A stretch of DNA of 64,000 bases from Desulfuromonadales bacterium (GTDB lineage Bacteria > Desulfobacterota > Desulfuromonadia > Geobacterales > Pseudopelobacteraceae). The notes beneath the pieces are model-generated. The model saw only the letters and a list, made by a program, of their open reading frames with translations, did no database searches and had not been told where the DNA came from. This document shows, piece by piece, positions 54,317 to 64,000 of the stretch; position 1 is the stretch's first letter, and the number at the start of each line of letters is the position of its first letter. The stretch lies in assembly GCA_013349405.1 (NCBI GenBank), contig DUZS01000019.1, positions 1 to 64,000 of the forward strand, given 5' to 3'. The translations under genes were made by a program, and so were the position numbers.

Positions 54317-55615
54317 TCAAGCGATCTTTTCAAGCCGTACTGAAACCGAACGACCATGGGCTTCCAGTCCTTCCAATGCGGCGATTCTGACGATATCCTT
54401 TCCGAGACGCTCCAAGCCACCTTGCGACAAATAGACGATCGATGATTTCTTGACAAAGTCATCCACGGAGAGCGGTGAGAAAAAACGGGACGTACCGCCG
54501 GTCGGCAGCGTGTGATTCGGCCCGGCGAGGTAATCTCCCGCCGCCTCGGGGGTCCAGTGCCCCATGAAGATGGCGCCGGCATTGGTTATCTGTGACAGGA
54601 TGGCAAACGGATCCTCCACCGCCAGTTCCAGATGTTCCGGGGCGATACGGTTCGAGAAGGCAATCACTTCAGCCAGCGTGTCCGCCACAATAATCGCGCC
54701 GTATTTCTCCCATGATGCCCGGGCAATTGTTTCGCGGGAAAGCGATGTCAGTTGGTGCTCCACTTCAACCGCTACTTTTTCAGCAAAGGCTCGATCTGTT
54801 GTGATCAGAATCGATGACGCCAACTCATCATGTTCCGCCTGCGAGAGGAGGTCGGCGGCGATATGAGCCGGATTGCCGCTGCCGTCATTGATAACCAGAA
54901 TTTCACTCGGTCCGGCGATCATGTCAATGCCGACCTGACCAAATACCAGCTTTTTAGCGGTGGCGACATAGATGTTGCCCGGTCCGGTAATCTTGTCGAC
55001 ACGGGGAATCGTTGCGGTTCCGTATGCCAGCGCAGCGACAGCCTGCGCTCCGCCGATGCGGAAGATCCGGTCAACTCCGGAGAGACTGGCCGCCACCAGA
55101 ACATGAGGGCTGATCTCACCACCGGGGGCGGGGGCCACCATGATGATTTCGCCGACTCCGGCCACGCGGGCCGGGACGGCGTTCATTATCACGCTGCTCG
55201 GATAGCTGGCCTTGCCGCCGGGCACGTAGATTCCTACCCGTGTCAGCGGGGTAACCTTCTGCCCCAGCATGATGTCCGGTTCCTCGGTGGACAGCCACGT
55301 CTGCTGTTTCTGCTTCTCATGGAAACGGGTGACGCGCGCCACTGCCAGTCGGAGTGCAGCGATATCGTCAGCGGAAACGAGGGCAAAAGCGGCCTCAATC
55401 TCGGCAGCGGTAACTTCCAGATCGGCTACTGATACGGCTTCCACACGGTCGAAGCGACGGCTCAACTCCAGTACCGCGTTATCTCCCCGTGCGCGGACAT
55501 CAGCGATTATGTCAAGCACGACCTGTTCGACATCGCGGCCGCTCTCTTCTCCGCGCGACAGAATTGCGGAGAACTTCTGGTCAAAACCGGAATCATTGAT
55601 ATCAAGAAAAAGCAT
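54317..55615 (-). CDS. hisD: histidinol dehydrogenase
   Basis: 432 residues. VGIYVPGGKASYPSSVIMNA, IDMIAGPSEILVI, LSQAEHDELASSIL and TGGTSRFFSPL are the conserved blocks around the zinc and NAD sites. It makes histidine from histidinol in two oxidation steps. It follows hisG by 19 bases. Confidence 0.96.
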   Translation of the reverse strand: MLFLDINDSGFDQKFSAILSRGEESGRDVEQVVLDIIADVRARGDNAVLELSRRFDRVEAVSVADLEVTAAEIEAAFALVSADDIAALRLAVARVTRFHEKQKQQTWLSTEEPDIMLGQKVTPLTRVGIYVPGGKASYPSSVIMNAVPARVAGVGEIIMVAPAPGGEISPHVLVAASLSGVDRIFRIGGAQAVAALAYGTATIPRVDKITGPGNIYVATAKKLVFGQVGIDMIAGPSEILVINDGSGNPAHIAADLLSQAEHDELASSILITTDRAFAEKVAVEVEHQLTSLSRETIARASWEKYGAIIVADTLAEVIAFSNRIAPEHLELAVEDPFAILSQITNAGAIFMGHWTPEAAGDYLAGPNHTLPTGGTSRFFSPLSVDDFVKKSSIVYLSQGGLERLGKDIVRIAALEGLEAHGRSVSVRLEKIA

Positions 55616-55634
55616 AGTAGGTACCTATTTATAC

Positions 55635-56282
55635 TCAGTGTGACTGGAGCACCTGCTCCAGACCCTGAATTATTGGAGAAATCCGGGCATTCTTTGTTTT
55701 CAGGCTCGCCCGGTTAACAATGAGCCGGGTCGTAATTTCGGCGATGGTTTCAACCTCGACGAGGCCGTTTTGCCGCATCGTTTCACCTGTGGAAACAAGA
55801 TCGACAATCCGGTCCGAGAGACCGACGAGCGGCGCCAGTTCGATGGAACCATACAGCTTGATGATTTCAACCTGCACCCCTTTCGAGGCAAAATAGTTTT
55901 CCGTTACATGCGGGTATTTCGTGGCAATCCGAATATGCGACCAGCCTGAGGGATCATCTGTTTGTGCGCGAATAGCCGGTTCTGCCACCATCATGCGGCA
56001 GTAGCCGAATTTCAGGTCAAGCGGTTCATAGACATCCTTGCACTGTTCCATCAGCGTGTCTTTGCCGACGATACCGAGATCGGCGCTGCCGTATTCCACG
56101 TAGGTCGGAACGTCAGTTGCCCGAACAATCATATAGCGTATCCGCTGTTCCCGGTTTTCAAAAATCAGCTTGCGGGAATCGGAGAGCAGTTCACGGCAGT
56201 CAATGCCGATCTGGCCGAACATCTCGACCGACTCTTCCAGAATCCGCCCCTTCGGGATGGCAATAGTGATCCACTCGCTCAT
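55635..56282 (-). CDS. hisG: ATP phosphoribosyltransferase, short form
   Basis: 215 residues opening [14 protein letters not shown], with [14 protein letters not shown] and [14 protein letters not shown] for PRPP. At this length it lacks the C-terminal histidine-binding regulatory domain of long HisG. Short HisG generally needs HisZ for activity and feedback control, and no hisZ was found in this window. It makes phosphoribosyl-ATP in the first step of histidine synthesis. It overlaps murA by 4 bases. Confidence 0.95.
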   Translation of the reverse strand: MSEWITIAIPKGRILEESVEMFGQIGIDCRELLSDSRKLIFENREQRIRYMIVRATDVPTYVEYGSADLGIVGKDTLMEQCKDVYEPLDLKFGYCRMMVAEPAIRAQTDDPSGWSHIRIATKYPHVTENYFASKGVQVEIIKLYGSIELAPLVGLSDRIVDLVSTGETMRQNGLVEVETIAEITTRLIVNRASLKTKNARISPIIQGLEQVLQSH

Positions 56283-57532
56283 GCTTTCACTCTCACGATA
56301 TCGGCACCGAGTCCGGCCAGTTTTTGTTCAATCGCTTCATAGCCGCGGTCCAGATGATAGATGCGGGTGACCTCTGTTGTCCCTTCAGCCGCCAGTCCGG
56401 CGAGAATAAGCGACGCAGATGCCCGCAGGTCGGTGGCCATGACCGGGGCACCGGAGAGCTTTTTTACTCCTTTGACCGTGGCAGTGCTTCCGGCGACGGT
56501 GATGTCGGCGCCGAAACGCTGTAATTCGGAGACATGCATGAAGCGGTTTTCAAAAATATTCTCCGAAATAACACTGGCACCGTTGGCGATACACATCATC
56601 GCCATGAACTGAGCCTGCATATCAGTCGGAAAGCCGGGATAGGGACGGGTTTTAATATTGACGCTGCCGATTTTTTTCGGCCCCTTGACCCGGACAACGC
56701 CGTCACGACTGGTTATTTCGACTCCGGCATCCTGCATCTTAAACGCCAGTGCATCGAGGTGCTCCAGCTTCATGCGGTGGATTTTTATATCTCCGCCGGT
56801 CATGGCGGCGGCAATCATGAAGGTACCGGCTTCGATGCGGTCCGGCATGACTTCATAGTTGGCAGCAGAGAGTTCCGTGACCCCCTGGATGGTAATGGTG
56901 TCGGTGCCGGCCCCGTGGATCTTTGCTCCCATGCGGTTCAGGTAGTTGGCCAGATCAACAATCTCCGGTTCGCGCGCCGAGTTTTCCAGTACCGTTTCAC
57001 CTTTGGCAGTAGCGGCCGCCATCATCAGGTGCTCGGTGCCTCCCACCGTTGAGACGTCAAAATTGATGCGGGCCCCTTTCAGCCGCTTGCAGCGTGCTTC
57101 AACGTAGCCGTGTTCGAGAACAATTTCGGCGCCGAGCGCCTGAAGACCCTTGAGATGCAGGTTGATCGGCCGGGCGCCGATGGCACAGCCGCCGGGAAGA
57201 GAAACCCGTGCCGTACCGAAACGGGCCAGAAGCGGTCCAAGTACCAATACCGAGGCACGCATGGTTTTCACCAGGTCGTAGGTCGCTTCGTGGCTGGAGA
57301 TGTTTGTTGTGTCAATCCGGACAATATTGCCGTTGCCATCGACGTGTGCGCCGAGTGACTCGAGCACTTTAATGGTCGTATTGATGTCCCGCAGAAAGGG
57401 CACGTTGCTTATCTGGTTGATTCCGGGAGCCAGAATCGTTGCGACAAAGATGGGGAGCGAGGCGTTTTTTGAACCGCTGACGGTAACGTCGCCCTTGAGT
57501 CTTTTTCCCCCTTCAATGATGAGTTTATCCAC
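56279..57532 (-). CDS. murA: UDP-N-acetylglucosamine enolpyruvyl transferase
   Basis: 417 residues (E. coli has 419). The N-terminal pocket K22-N23 ([11 protein letters not shown]) and C116 in [16 protein letters not shown] are present, so it should be fosfomycin-sensitive. The start is a GTG at 57532 with AAGGAG seven bases before it; this fits the family start DKLIIEGG. It commits UDP-GlcNAc to peptidoglycan. It is upstream of hisG and overlaps it. The region to 57756 is the divergent promoter zone. Confidence 0.95.
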   Translation of the reverse strand: MDKLIIEGGKRLKGDVTVSGSKNASLPIFVATILAPGINQISNVPFLRDINTTIKVLESLGAHVDGNGNIVRIDTTNISSHEATYDLVKTMRASVLVLGPLLARFGTARVSLPGGCAIGARPINLHLKGLQALGAEIVLEHGYVEARCKRLKGARINFDVSTVGGTEHLMMAAATAKGETVLENSAREPEIVDLANYLNRMGAKIHGAGTDTITIQGVTELSAANYEVMPDRIEAGTFMIAAAMTGGDIKIHRMKLEHLDALAFKMQDAGVEITSRDGVVRVKGPKKIGSVNIKTRPYPGFPTDMQAQFMAMMCIANGASVISENIFENRFMHVSELQRFGADITVAGSTATVKGVKKLSGAPVMATDLRASASLILAGLAAEGTTEVTRIYHLDRGYEAIEQKLAGLGADIVRVKA

Positions 57533-57755
57533 CCATGAACTCCTTATACCGATAAAATCGTGCCATACTACTGTATGGGCCGGCTCTTGTCCAAAGAAAT
57601 GTTGGAGCAAGCATACCGCTGTGCTTCAGTAAATACCGTCAGGTGGATGTTCCCATAAAATTATGGCCGGTTCAATAATTTGCTATAAGTAATTCTCTAA
57701 AAATATGGTATCGTCTGACCACTGTTATCACCTGCAGCATGGAATGGGTACGTTC

Positions 57756-60700
57756 ATGTCTCGATTTAGTCTGAAAATAAAAGCGACCCTCTTTTTCCCT
57801 TTTGTCATTGCGGCGGCGCTCTTTTGTCTTTTGCTTTTTATACAGTTATTGTTTCACGGCTACCTCAAAGAATCCATTTCCAGTCAGCAGGACCAGATTG
57901 TTTCAAATAGTGCGGAAGAAATTGATCGGGAGCTTGTGGCTGCTCAGAAACCTCTGCTTGCACTTGCAAATAAGTTGCCGGTTACCCTGCTTGCCAATCC
58001 TGATGAATCCCTGGCTTTCCTGCTGGAACGAACTGAATCGACCGGATATTTTGATAACGGGATGTTCTTGTTTGACGCCAACGGTCGCATAATTGCCGAA
58101 CTCCCCTTGGGGACATCCCGCACCGGACAGGATTTTTCTTTCCGGGATTATCTGAAAATAACCTTTACCACCAAAAAGCCTCATATCTCTGATCCCTACA
58201 TTTCTTCTCAATCACACCATCATCCTGCCATCATGCTGACCGCCCCGATATTTGATCAAAACGGTGCTGTTGCGGCCGTGCTGTGCGGCAGTATTGACCT
58301 GATAGGCAATAATTTTCTCGGTGGAATCAACAGGCGCAGGATCGGCCGGACCGGCTATCAGTTCCTCTTTGATTTGAAGCGGACAATGATTGTTCATCCG
58401 GATAAAAGCCGGATCATGAAACAGGATATTCCGCCTGGAGCCAACCGTCTGCTGGATCGAGCCTTGACCGGTTTTGAGGGCACAGAGGAAACCGTCAATT
58501 CCCGCGGTCTGAAAACTCTCGCAACGTTCAAAAGATTGAAAGCAAAAGAGTGGATAGTCGGTGGAAACTTCCCGCTCGCTGAAGCGTATCAGCCTATATA
58601 CCGGATCAGAAATGTTTTTCTGATTGCCATTCCATTGCTGACATTGAGTATGTTTTTGTTTATGCGTCGTTATCTCAAGCGTCTGACTGCACCGATTATT
58701 CAACTGACAAATCATGTGGAGGATTTATCTGGCAAGACCGGTGATGAGCGTTTTTTCACTGAGCAAGGGGAAGAGGAAATAACGACTCTCGGGCGCGCTT
58801 TTAACGAACTTGTCCGTGAGACGGACCAGCAGCGTTTCCTGCTGGAGGATGAACTCAAAAAGCATGTCCACGCTGATGAACTGCTGCATCGCCAGAACCA
58901 ATACCTGCAGGCGTTGCACGAAACCACACTTGGCCTGATTACACGGCTTGATGTTGCCAGCGTCCTCCAGGCGATAGTACTCCGTTCCGGCAGACTGGTC
59001 GGTACAGAACACTGCTTTCTCTATCTGGTGAATACCACTAAGACCGAGATGAACATGGTCTATCAGAGCGGAATTTATGAGGCGTTGACCCATGACCCGG
59101 TACGGTTTGGCGAAGGCATTTGCGGTAAAGTATGGGCAACAGGAACGTCGCACAGCGTTGCTGATTACAATCTCTGGGAGGGGCGCCTGCCGGCAGTGGA
59201 TCGCAACATTCTGCATGCAATGGCGGGAGTACCTATCAAAGCCGGTAATGAAGTTGTCGGCGTGCTCGGCCTCGTTTTTATAGAGAAGGGTGCGTATTTT
59301 AGTGAGCAGCAGATGCAGGCGCTCGAGCAATTTGGCGAATTGGCTTCGCTCGCTCTCGAAAATGCCCGTCTCAACGAAGAGTCGCAGCGTGAATTACTGG
59401 AGAGGAGGAAGGTAGAAGAAAGCCTGCGGAAGCTTTCGGTTGCCGTGGAGCAGAGTCCGGCTTCAATTATTATTACTGATACGTCAGGGACTATTGAATA
59501 CGTTAATCCCCATTTCACCGAATTGACCGGCTACAGCTTTATTGAAGTCGTCGGCCAGAATCCAAGCTTTCTTAAAACGGGTGAAACCAGCACCGAGCAG
59601 TACCGGAAGCTGTGGCAGACAATTCTTGCAGGAGGAGAATGGCGTGGCGAATTTCATAACCGTAAAAAAAACGGCCAACTTTACTGGGAGCAGGCGCTCA
59701 TCGCCCCGATTCGTGATGACAATGGTGTGATCACCCATTTTATTGCCATCAAGGAAGATATTACCGAGCGGAAACAGCTGGAAGCACAGTTGCGCCATTC
59801 CCAGAAAATGGATGCAGTCGGCCAGTTGGCCGGCGGTATCGCACACGATTTCAATAACATTCTGACCGCTATTGTCGGCTATGCCAGTATTATTCATCTT
59901 AAGTTACCTGACGGGAGCTCACTGAAAAAAAGTGCCGAGCAGATAACAGCCACTGCCGAACGCGGAGCCACGCTGACCCAGGGATTGTTGGCGTTCAGTC
60001 GCAAGCTGACTTCGCATCGGGTCACTGTTGACCTGAATGAAATAATCAACCGTGTCCATCAATTGTTATTGCGCCTCATCAGCGAAGATATTAATCTCGA
60101 AATTAAACTGGCCCCCCAGATTCTGCCCATTCTGGCAGACACTGGCCGTATCGAACAGATCCTGATGAACATCGCAACCAACTCCCGCGATGCCATGCCA
60201 CGGGGCGGTTCAATCGTGATCACCACGGAAGCGGTAATTATCAACTCCGACTTCGTTCTTGCCAAGGGGTTCGGCAAGCCCGGCAGATATGCCCTTCTCA
60301 CCTGTACTGACAGCGGTGAAGGGATGGCTGAAGATGTTGTCAAACATATCTTTGAACCGTTCTATACGACCAAAGATATTGGCAAGGGCACCGGTTTGGG
60401 GCTTTCAATTGTTTACGGTATAGTAAAGGAGCATAACGGCTATGCTTACTGTAACAGCACGGTTGGTTTCGGCACCGTTTTCCAGATATATCTGCCGCTG
60501 CTGGATTCCGTCCCGGATGCCGCTGAGGAAATAATTATAGAACAGATGGCACCGGTTCAGGGCAGAGCTTGTATCCTGCTGGCTGAAGACGACAAGACGA
60601 CTCGTGACCTTGGCCGCGAGATACTGGAAGAATTCGGCTATGCAGTCATTGAAGCGGTAGACGGTGAAGATGCGGTAGAGAAGTTCCGTGAACAGCAGGA

Positions 60701-60932
60701 AAGGATCAGCCTGGTGATCCTTGATGTCATAATGCCGAAAATGAATGGCATGGAGACATACAGCGTAATCCGGAGTGTTGCTCCGGGTGTCCGGGCTCTC
60801 TTTTGCAGTGGCTACGCCAAGGACGTTGTGTCCAGTCATGGGGTCATGGAGGAGGGGATTAATTTTCTGGCCAAACCCTTTACCCCGAAGGATCTGCTGA
60901 TGAAAATTCGTGAGGTGCTCAATCATGAGTAA
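57756..60932 (+). CDS. hybrid sensor histidine kinase (dCache-HAMP-GAF-PAS-HK-REC)
   Basis: 1058 residues. TM1 at about 8-33, a periplasmic dCache-like domain (40-285), TM2 (286-303), HAMP, a GAF domain (about 398-538), PAS (555-673), HisKA with His697 ([10 protein letters not shown]), HATPase ([24 protein letters not shown]) and a receiver with D990 ([12 protein letters not shown]). The start is uncertain; 57705 and 57744 are other in-frame ATGs without clear ribosome binding sites. It senses an external small molecule and passes phosphate on, probably to the HD-GYP regulator encoded by the overlapping gene. Confidence 0.9.
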   Translation: MSRFSLKIKATLFFPFVIAAALFCLLLFIQLLFHGYLKESISSQQDQIVSNSAEEIDRELVAAQKPLLALANKLPVTLLANPDESLAFLLERTESTGYFDNGMFLFDANGRIIAELPLGTSRTGQDFSFRDYLKITFTTKKPHISDPYISSQSHHHPAIMLTAPIFDQNGAVAAVLCGSIDLIGNNFLGGINRRRIGRTGYQFLFDLKRTMIVHPDKSRIMKQDIPPGANRLLDRALTGFEGTEETVNSRGLKTLATFKRLKAKEWIVGGNFPLAEAYQPIYRIRNVFLIAIPLLTLSMFLFMRRYLKRLTAPIIQLTNHVEDLSGKTGDERFFTEQGEEEITTLGRAFNELVRETDQQRFLLEDELKKHVHADELLHRQNQYLQALHETTLGLITRLDVASVLQAIVLRSGRLVGTEHCFLYLVNTTKTEMNMVYQSGIYEALTHDPVRFGEGICGKVWATGTSHSVADYNLWEGRLPAVDRNILHAMAGVPIKAGNEVVGVLGLVFIEKGAYFSEQQMQALEQFGELASLALENARLNEESQRELLERRKVEESLRKLSVAVEQSPASIIITDTSGTIEYVNPHFTELTGYSFIEVVGQNPSFLKTGETSTEQYRKLWQTILAGGEWRGEFHNRKKNGQLYWEQALIAPIRDDNGVITHFIAIKEDITERKQLEAQLRHSQKMDAVGQLAGGIAHDFNNILTAIVGYASIIHLKLPDGSSLKKSAEQITATAERGATLTQGLLAFSRKLTSHRVTVDLNEIINRVHQLLLRLISEDINLEIKLAPQILPILADTGRIEQILMNIATNSRDAMPRGGSIVITTEAVIINSDFVLAKGFGKPGRYALLTCTDSGEGMAEDVVKHIFEPFYTTKDIGKGTGLGLSIVYGIVKEHNGYAYCNSTVGFGTVFQIYLPLLDSVPDAAEEIIIEQMAPVQGRACILLAEDDKTTRDLGREILEEFGYAVIEAVDGEDAVEKFREQQERISLVILDVIMPKMNGMETYSVIRSVAPGVRALFCSGYAKDVVSSHGVMEEGINFLAKPFTPKDLLMKIREVLNHE

Positions 60933-61998
60933 TACCAGTTGTGGGAGAATTTTTGTCGTCGACGATGATCGTTTTGTTCTTGAGAGCGTTACATCCCTGC
61001 TGACGGAATACGGATTTTCGGTGCGTTCCTTTTCAAACGGGCAGGAAGCGGTCAGGCAGTTTGTCATGGAACCGGTGGATCTGGTACTGACCGATATCAA
61101 TATGCCGATTATGGACGGGCTTGAATTGCTGGAAAAAATTCGCTTTCTTGATAAGGAGACGCCGGTTGTCCTGATGACGGCATATGCCGATCTTGATGTT
61201 GCGGTCAGAGCCATTCAGCAGGGAGCATTTGACTTTATTATCAAACCGTACCGCCCCCCGGCACTGGTGCATACGGTTAAAAAAGGGGTTAATTTCAAGC
61301 GCCTGACTCAGATTGAAAAAAACTATAAAACGGACTTGGAGCATAATGTTGAGGTCAAAACGGCTGAACTCAATAAAGCACTCGGCGAAATAAAAAATAT
61401 GAGTAAAGAAATTATCGAACGACTGACTTCCGCCGCCGAACTTCGCGATGAAGATACCGGTATGCATATCAAGCGGGTTGGACTGTATGCCGGATGTCTT
61501 GCGCTTCACCTTAACCTGGGTGACGCTTTTGTGGACAAAATTGTGGTGGCCAGCGCCATGCACGACATTGGCAAAATCGGCATTCCTGATTCAATCCTTC
61601 TGAAACCGGGCGCTCTGACAGAAGATGAGTTTACAGAAGTCAAGCGGCATACGACAATCGGCGAGCGTATTCTGAGCGGGTCTACGCACGAAATGCTCAA
61701 GATGGGAGCTGTTATTGCCGCCACACATCATGAACGCTGGGATGGCAGTGGCTACCCGGCTGGCTTAAATGGAGCAGAAACACCACTGGAGGGGCGGGTT
61801 GTCATGTTGGTTGATCAATATGACGCTCTCCGCAACCACAGAGTCTATAAGCCGGCATTTGACCACGCTCGAGCCTGCTCAATCATTCTGAATGGCGACG
61901 GCAGAACTATGCCGTACCATTTTGACCCCATGATTCTGGCTGCATTTGACAAAATCAAAGACCGGATTGCTGATATTTATGAAGAAAGTCAGGGATAA
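60925..61998 (+). CDS. response regulator with HD-GYP domain
   Basis: 357 residues. Receiver domain with D57 ([11 protein letters not shown]) and IIKPYRPP, a coiled-coil linker (about 130-170), then HD-GYP: HD at 213-214 ([10 protein letters not shown]), [11 protein letters not shown] with GYP at 276-278. HD-GYP enzymes degrade c-di-GMP, and all key residues are present, so activity is likely. The ATG overlaps the kinase stop by 8 bases, a strong sign of a cognate pair. A weak AT-rich hairpin (62004-62022) follows. Confidence 0.92.
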   Translation: MSNTSCGRIFVVDDDRFVLESVTSLLTEYGFSVRSFSNGQEAVRQFVMEPVDLVLTDINMPIMDGLELLEKIRFLDKETPVVLMTAYADLDVAVRAIQQGAFDFIIKPYRPPALVHTVKKGVNFKRLTQIEKNYKTDLEHNVEVKTAELNKALGEIKNMSKEIIERLTSAAELRDEDTGMHIKRVGLYAGCLALHLNLGDAFVDKIVVASAMHDIGKIGIPDSILLKPGALTEDEFTEVKRHTTIGERILSGSTHEMLKMGAVIAATHHERWDGSGYPAGLNGAETPLEGRVVMLVDQYDALRNHRVYKPAFDHARACSIILNGDGRTMPYHFDPMILAAFDKIKDRIADIYEESQG

Positions 61999-62077
61999 AA
62001 TAGTATTTACCCGGCGTAAATAATTAAAATAATTGATGCGCTGGAAATTTCAGGATTGAATTGAAGCGAGTTAGTGC

Positions 62078-62106
62078 TTTACAACAGGGACTGTGCACGC
62101 TATATT
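62078..62106 (+). promoter_or_regulatory. sigma-70 promoter for the TPR lipoprotein gene
   Basis: TTTACA (62078-62083), 17 bases and TATATT (62101-62106) match five of six bases at both boxes with ideal spacing. The leader would be about 70 bases to the ATG at 62184, which follows GGGAG. The rest of 61999-62183 shows no gene. Confidence 0.62.
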
Positions 62107-62183
62107 GCAAAAAAATTGATTCAAAATGTTTTAATTAACCGCTATTTTATTGGATCATTGTGTACCGTATGGGAGAGCTCAAA

Positions 62184-64000
62184 ATGTACAGAATTGTTTT
62201 GATGTTGCTGGTTATAATTGTTCTTTCCGGTTGTGGAGGCAAATCGAAAGAGGATTTATATGCTGAAGGAGTAAAACAGTTGGCGGCCGCAAATCCAAGT
62301 GGTGCCGTTGTCCTCTTTAAGAGTGCCTTGGAGAAAGACGAAAACTACCTTGACGCACGTTTTCAGCTTGGCAAGTGCTACGCAAAGCTGGGTAAGAATG
62401 AACAGGCGGAAAAAGAATTTACCAAGGTTCTCAAGCAGAACCCGTTACGGGATGAAGTGCTGCTTGAGTTGGCAGCCGTATTAAATGTAGCCAAGAAACC
62501 GGCAGAAGCACTCAAGCTTGGAGAGCAATATCTTGCCAAACATCCCGGCAGTGCTGATGGCCTTGAAGTCATGGGGATTGCCAGTGCTGTTGCCAAACAA
62601 TTTGAGGATGCCGAGCGGTATCTGCAACAGGCGGTAACCGCAGACCCTGCCCGCTCAAAAACAAAACTTGAACTTGCCGCCGTGTATGTTTCAGCAGGTA
62701 AAGAGCCTCAGGCTAAGGCACTTCTAGAAGAGTTAGTCCGTACAGATCCTAAAAACAGCCGACCGCTCTACATGCTTGCCGCCATTGAAACGCGCTCCGG
62801 AAATCGTGACAAAGCCCTTGAAATATATCGTTCAATCAGTGCGAACAATCCTGCAGAGACACTTGCTGCCTACAAGGCGGGGATTATTTATATCGAAAAA
62901 GGTGAGCTTGACAAAGCAGATAAGGCGGCAGACGATCTGCTCAGCAGCAACCCCAAACGTGCCGAAGGGCACCGTTTGAAGGGGTTGGTCTACTATCAGC
63001 GGAAAAACTACGCCGAAGCCATGACCAATCTGCAGAGTTCCATAAAAATTGCGCCGACACTTGAGGCGTACCACTTTCTTGGTCTCTGCTTTTACAACCG
63101 TGGTGAATTAGAAAGCGCCTTGAGCCAGTTCCGCAAAATTCTTGATAATGTCCCTGACTCCCGACAGGGACGCTTGATGACCGGGACCATTCTCCTTGCC
63201 CAAAAACGGGTGGATGATGCGATAACAGAGATTCAAAAAGTACTGCAAAAAAACGATAATGACGCCGTGGCCCATAATCTTCTTGGTAATGCATACATGG
63301 CCAAAGGCATGTTTGACGATGGAATGCGCGAATTTACCAAGGCGACCAGGATAGATCCAAAGATTGTGGATGCCTATCTGAAGAGGGGGTACTTCTATTT
63401 CAGCCGGGGGAAAAATGCCGAAGGTGAAACCGAGCTCGCAACTGCAGTTCAGGCGGCTCCTGATGCCATCAACAGCCGTCTTCTGCTCGCCTCATACCAA
63501 CTCAAATCGGGAAAAAGCGACAAGGCGCTGGCAGTACTCAAGGCCGGTTTAACCGGCACAAAGGGTGACGCCTTCCTGCTCAACAGCATTGCCGCTGTGT
63601 ACTTCGCGCAGAACAAGCAGGAGGAAGGTCTCAAAAGTATTCAGAAAGCCAAGGTGGCCGACCCTGCCTTTCCCGCCTCCTACCAGAACCTTGCAACCTA
63701 CTATGCCGCTACCGGCAAATATGACAAGGCTATTGAGGAGTATACGTCACTGCTGCGTACCGATCCGAAGAACTACCGTGCCATGCTTGGACTTGCCGCA
63801 CTCTATGAATTAAAGGGGAGTGACAGTGAAGCGCTCTCGTACTATCAGAAGGCCGCCGAGACAAAAGAGCCTGCTGCTTTTATGGCAAAGGCGGGCTACC
63901 ACCTGAAAAAACAGGAAGCGGCCATAGCGCTTAAAGTGCTGGATGAGGCACAGAAAATTGATGCAAAAAATGTCGCCATTCTTGAAATGAAAGGGCGCGT
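62184..64000 (+). CDS. TPR-repeat lipoprotein, PrsT-like (partial, runs off the end)
   Basis: 605 codons open to the edge of the window. A lipoprotein signal MYRIVLMLLVIIVLSGC (C17) is followed by continuous TPR units, for example ARFQLGKCYAKLGKNEQAEK, AHNLLGNAYMAKGMFDDGM and SYQNLATYYAATGKYDKAI. The opening (YAEGVKQLAAANPSGAVVLF) resembles the PEP-CTERM system TPR protein PrsT, which in other bacteria is encoded near exosortase genes. Family members run to about 900 residues, so about a third is missing. It may help export or assemble exopolysaccharide. Its identity as PrsT is inference. Confidence 0.75.
   Translation, partial: MYRIVLMLLVIIVLSGCGGKSKEDLYAEGVKQLAAANPSGAVVLFKSALEKDENYLDARFQLGKCYAKLGKNEQAEKEFTKVLKQNPLRDEVLLELAAVLNVAKKPAEALKLGEQYLAKHPGSADGLEVMGIASAVAKQFEDAERYLQQAVTADPARSKTKLELAAVYVSAGKEPQAKALLEELVRTDPKNSRPLYMLAAIETRSGNRDKALEIYRSISANNPAETLAAYKAGIIYIEKGELDKADKAADDLLSSNPKRAEGHRLKGLVYYQRKNYAEAMTNLQSSIKIAPTLEAYHFLGLCFYNRGELESALSQFRKILDNVPDSRQGRLMTGTILLAQKRVDDAITEIQKVLQKNDNDAVAHNLLGNAYMAKGMFDDGMREFTKATRIDPKIVDAYLKRGYFYFSRGKNAEGETELATAVQAAPDAINSRLLLASYQLKSGKSDKALAVLKAGLTGTKGDAFLLNSIAAVYFAQNKQEEGLKSIQKAKVADPAFPASYQNLATYYAATGKYDKAIEEYTSLLRTDPKNYRAMLGLAALYELKGSDSEALSYYQKAAETKEPAAFMAKAGYHLKKQEAAIALKVLDEAQKIDAKNVAILEMKGR

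Noticed and set aside
62004-62022. TATTTAC/GTAAATA hairpin after the HD-GYP gene as a terminator
   Set aside because: Stem is AT-only apart from one pair and followed by a mixed A/T stretch; too weak to call a terminator.
1-64000. CRISPR array, prophage or insertion sequence
   Set aside because: No regularly spaced repeats, no cas genes, no integrase or transposase were seen on either strand.

Overview
The window looks like a chromosomal segment of a Geobacter-type bacterium (Geobacterales, Desulfuromonadota). This rests on gene content and order, not on a database search: an MglB-MglA pair, a lysS-lolC-lolD-bamA-skp-lpxD-fabZ-lpxA-lpxB-msbA run, rho-rpmE-thyX-DUF1385, short-form hisG beside murA, RNase G, and a hybrid kinase paired with an HD-GYP regulator. 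It is Gram-negative (lipid A, BamA and Lol genes) and mostly moderate GC. It opens inside the 3' end of a 5S rRNA, so an rRNA operon lies just upstream.

Layout. 1-9.7 kb: 5S end with terminator, PAP2 phosphatase, Cu+-type P-ATPase, AI-2E/PerM-type permease, UPF0158 protein, lpxH, a transpeptidase-type penicillin-binding protein, a LOG-family protein, mglB-mglA and tRNA-Ser(GCU). 9.9-18.4 kb (all minus): DUF4139 protein, RRM protein, SDR, RluA-type pseudouridine synthase, DUF1385, thyX, rpmE, rho, tcdA. 18.5-31.5 kb (all minus): an LPS-core glycosyltransferase locus with three GT9 heptosyltransferase-type enzymes, seven other glycosyltransferases, a methyltransferase and an embedded HipA/YjjJ-type kinase. 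Its middle (about 23.3-27 kb) is visibly AT-rich. 31.5-46.7 kb (all minus): envelope assembly from lysS down to trm112, covering most of lipid A synthesis, Kdo transfer, MsbA export, BamA/Skp and Lol. 46.9-50.6 kb: an NHL-propeller lipoprotein and RNase G with a repetitive basic tail. 50.7-57.5 kb: cpoB (plus strand), then murA-hisG-hisD-[Phd/VapC module]-hisC-hisB on the minus strand. 57.7-64 kb (plus): hybrid histidine kinase, overlapping HD-GYP response regulator, and a TPR lipoprotein of PrsT type that runs off the end.

How it works together. The central 30 kb makes and exports the outer membrane: LpxA, D, B and K, WaaA and a late acyltransferase build Kdo-lipid A, the GT9/GT4/GT2 enzymes add the core, MsbA flips it, BamA and Skp place outer membrane proteins, and LolC/D release lipoproteins. 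LpxH, needed between LpxD and LpxB, is encoded 30 kb away. lpxC, the waaM-type second acyltransferase and kdsA/B were not seen here.

No clearly new multi-gene system stood out. The best leads are a YjjJ-like kinase translationally coupled to a heptosyltransferase, a toxin-antitoxin module splitting the his operon with a recognisable operator, a structured leader before thyX, three different dispersed repeats (one supplies the stop codon of waaC), a triplicated basic module in RNase G, and a PrsT-like protein pointing to an exosortase locus beyond the right edge.
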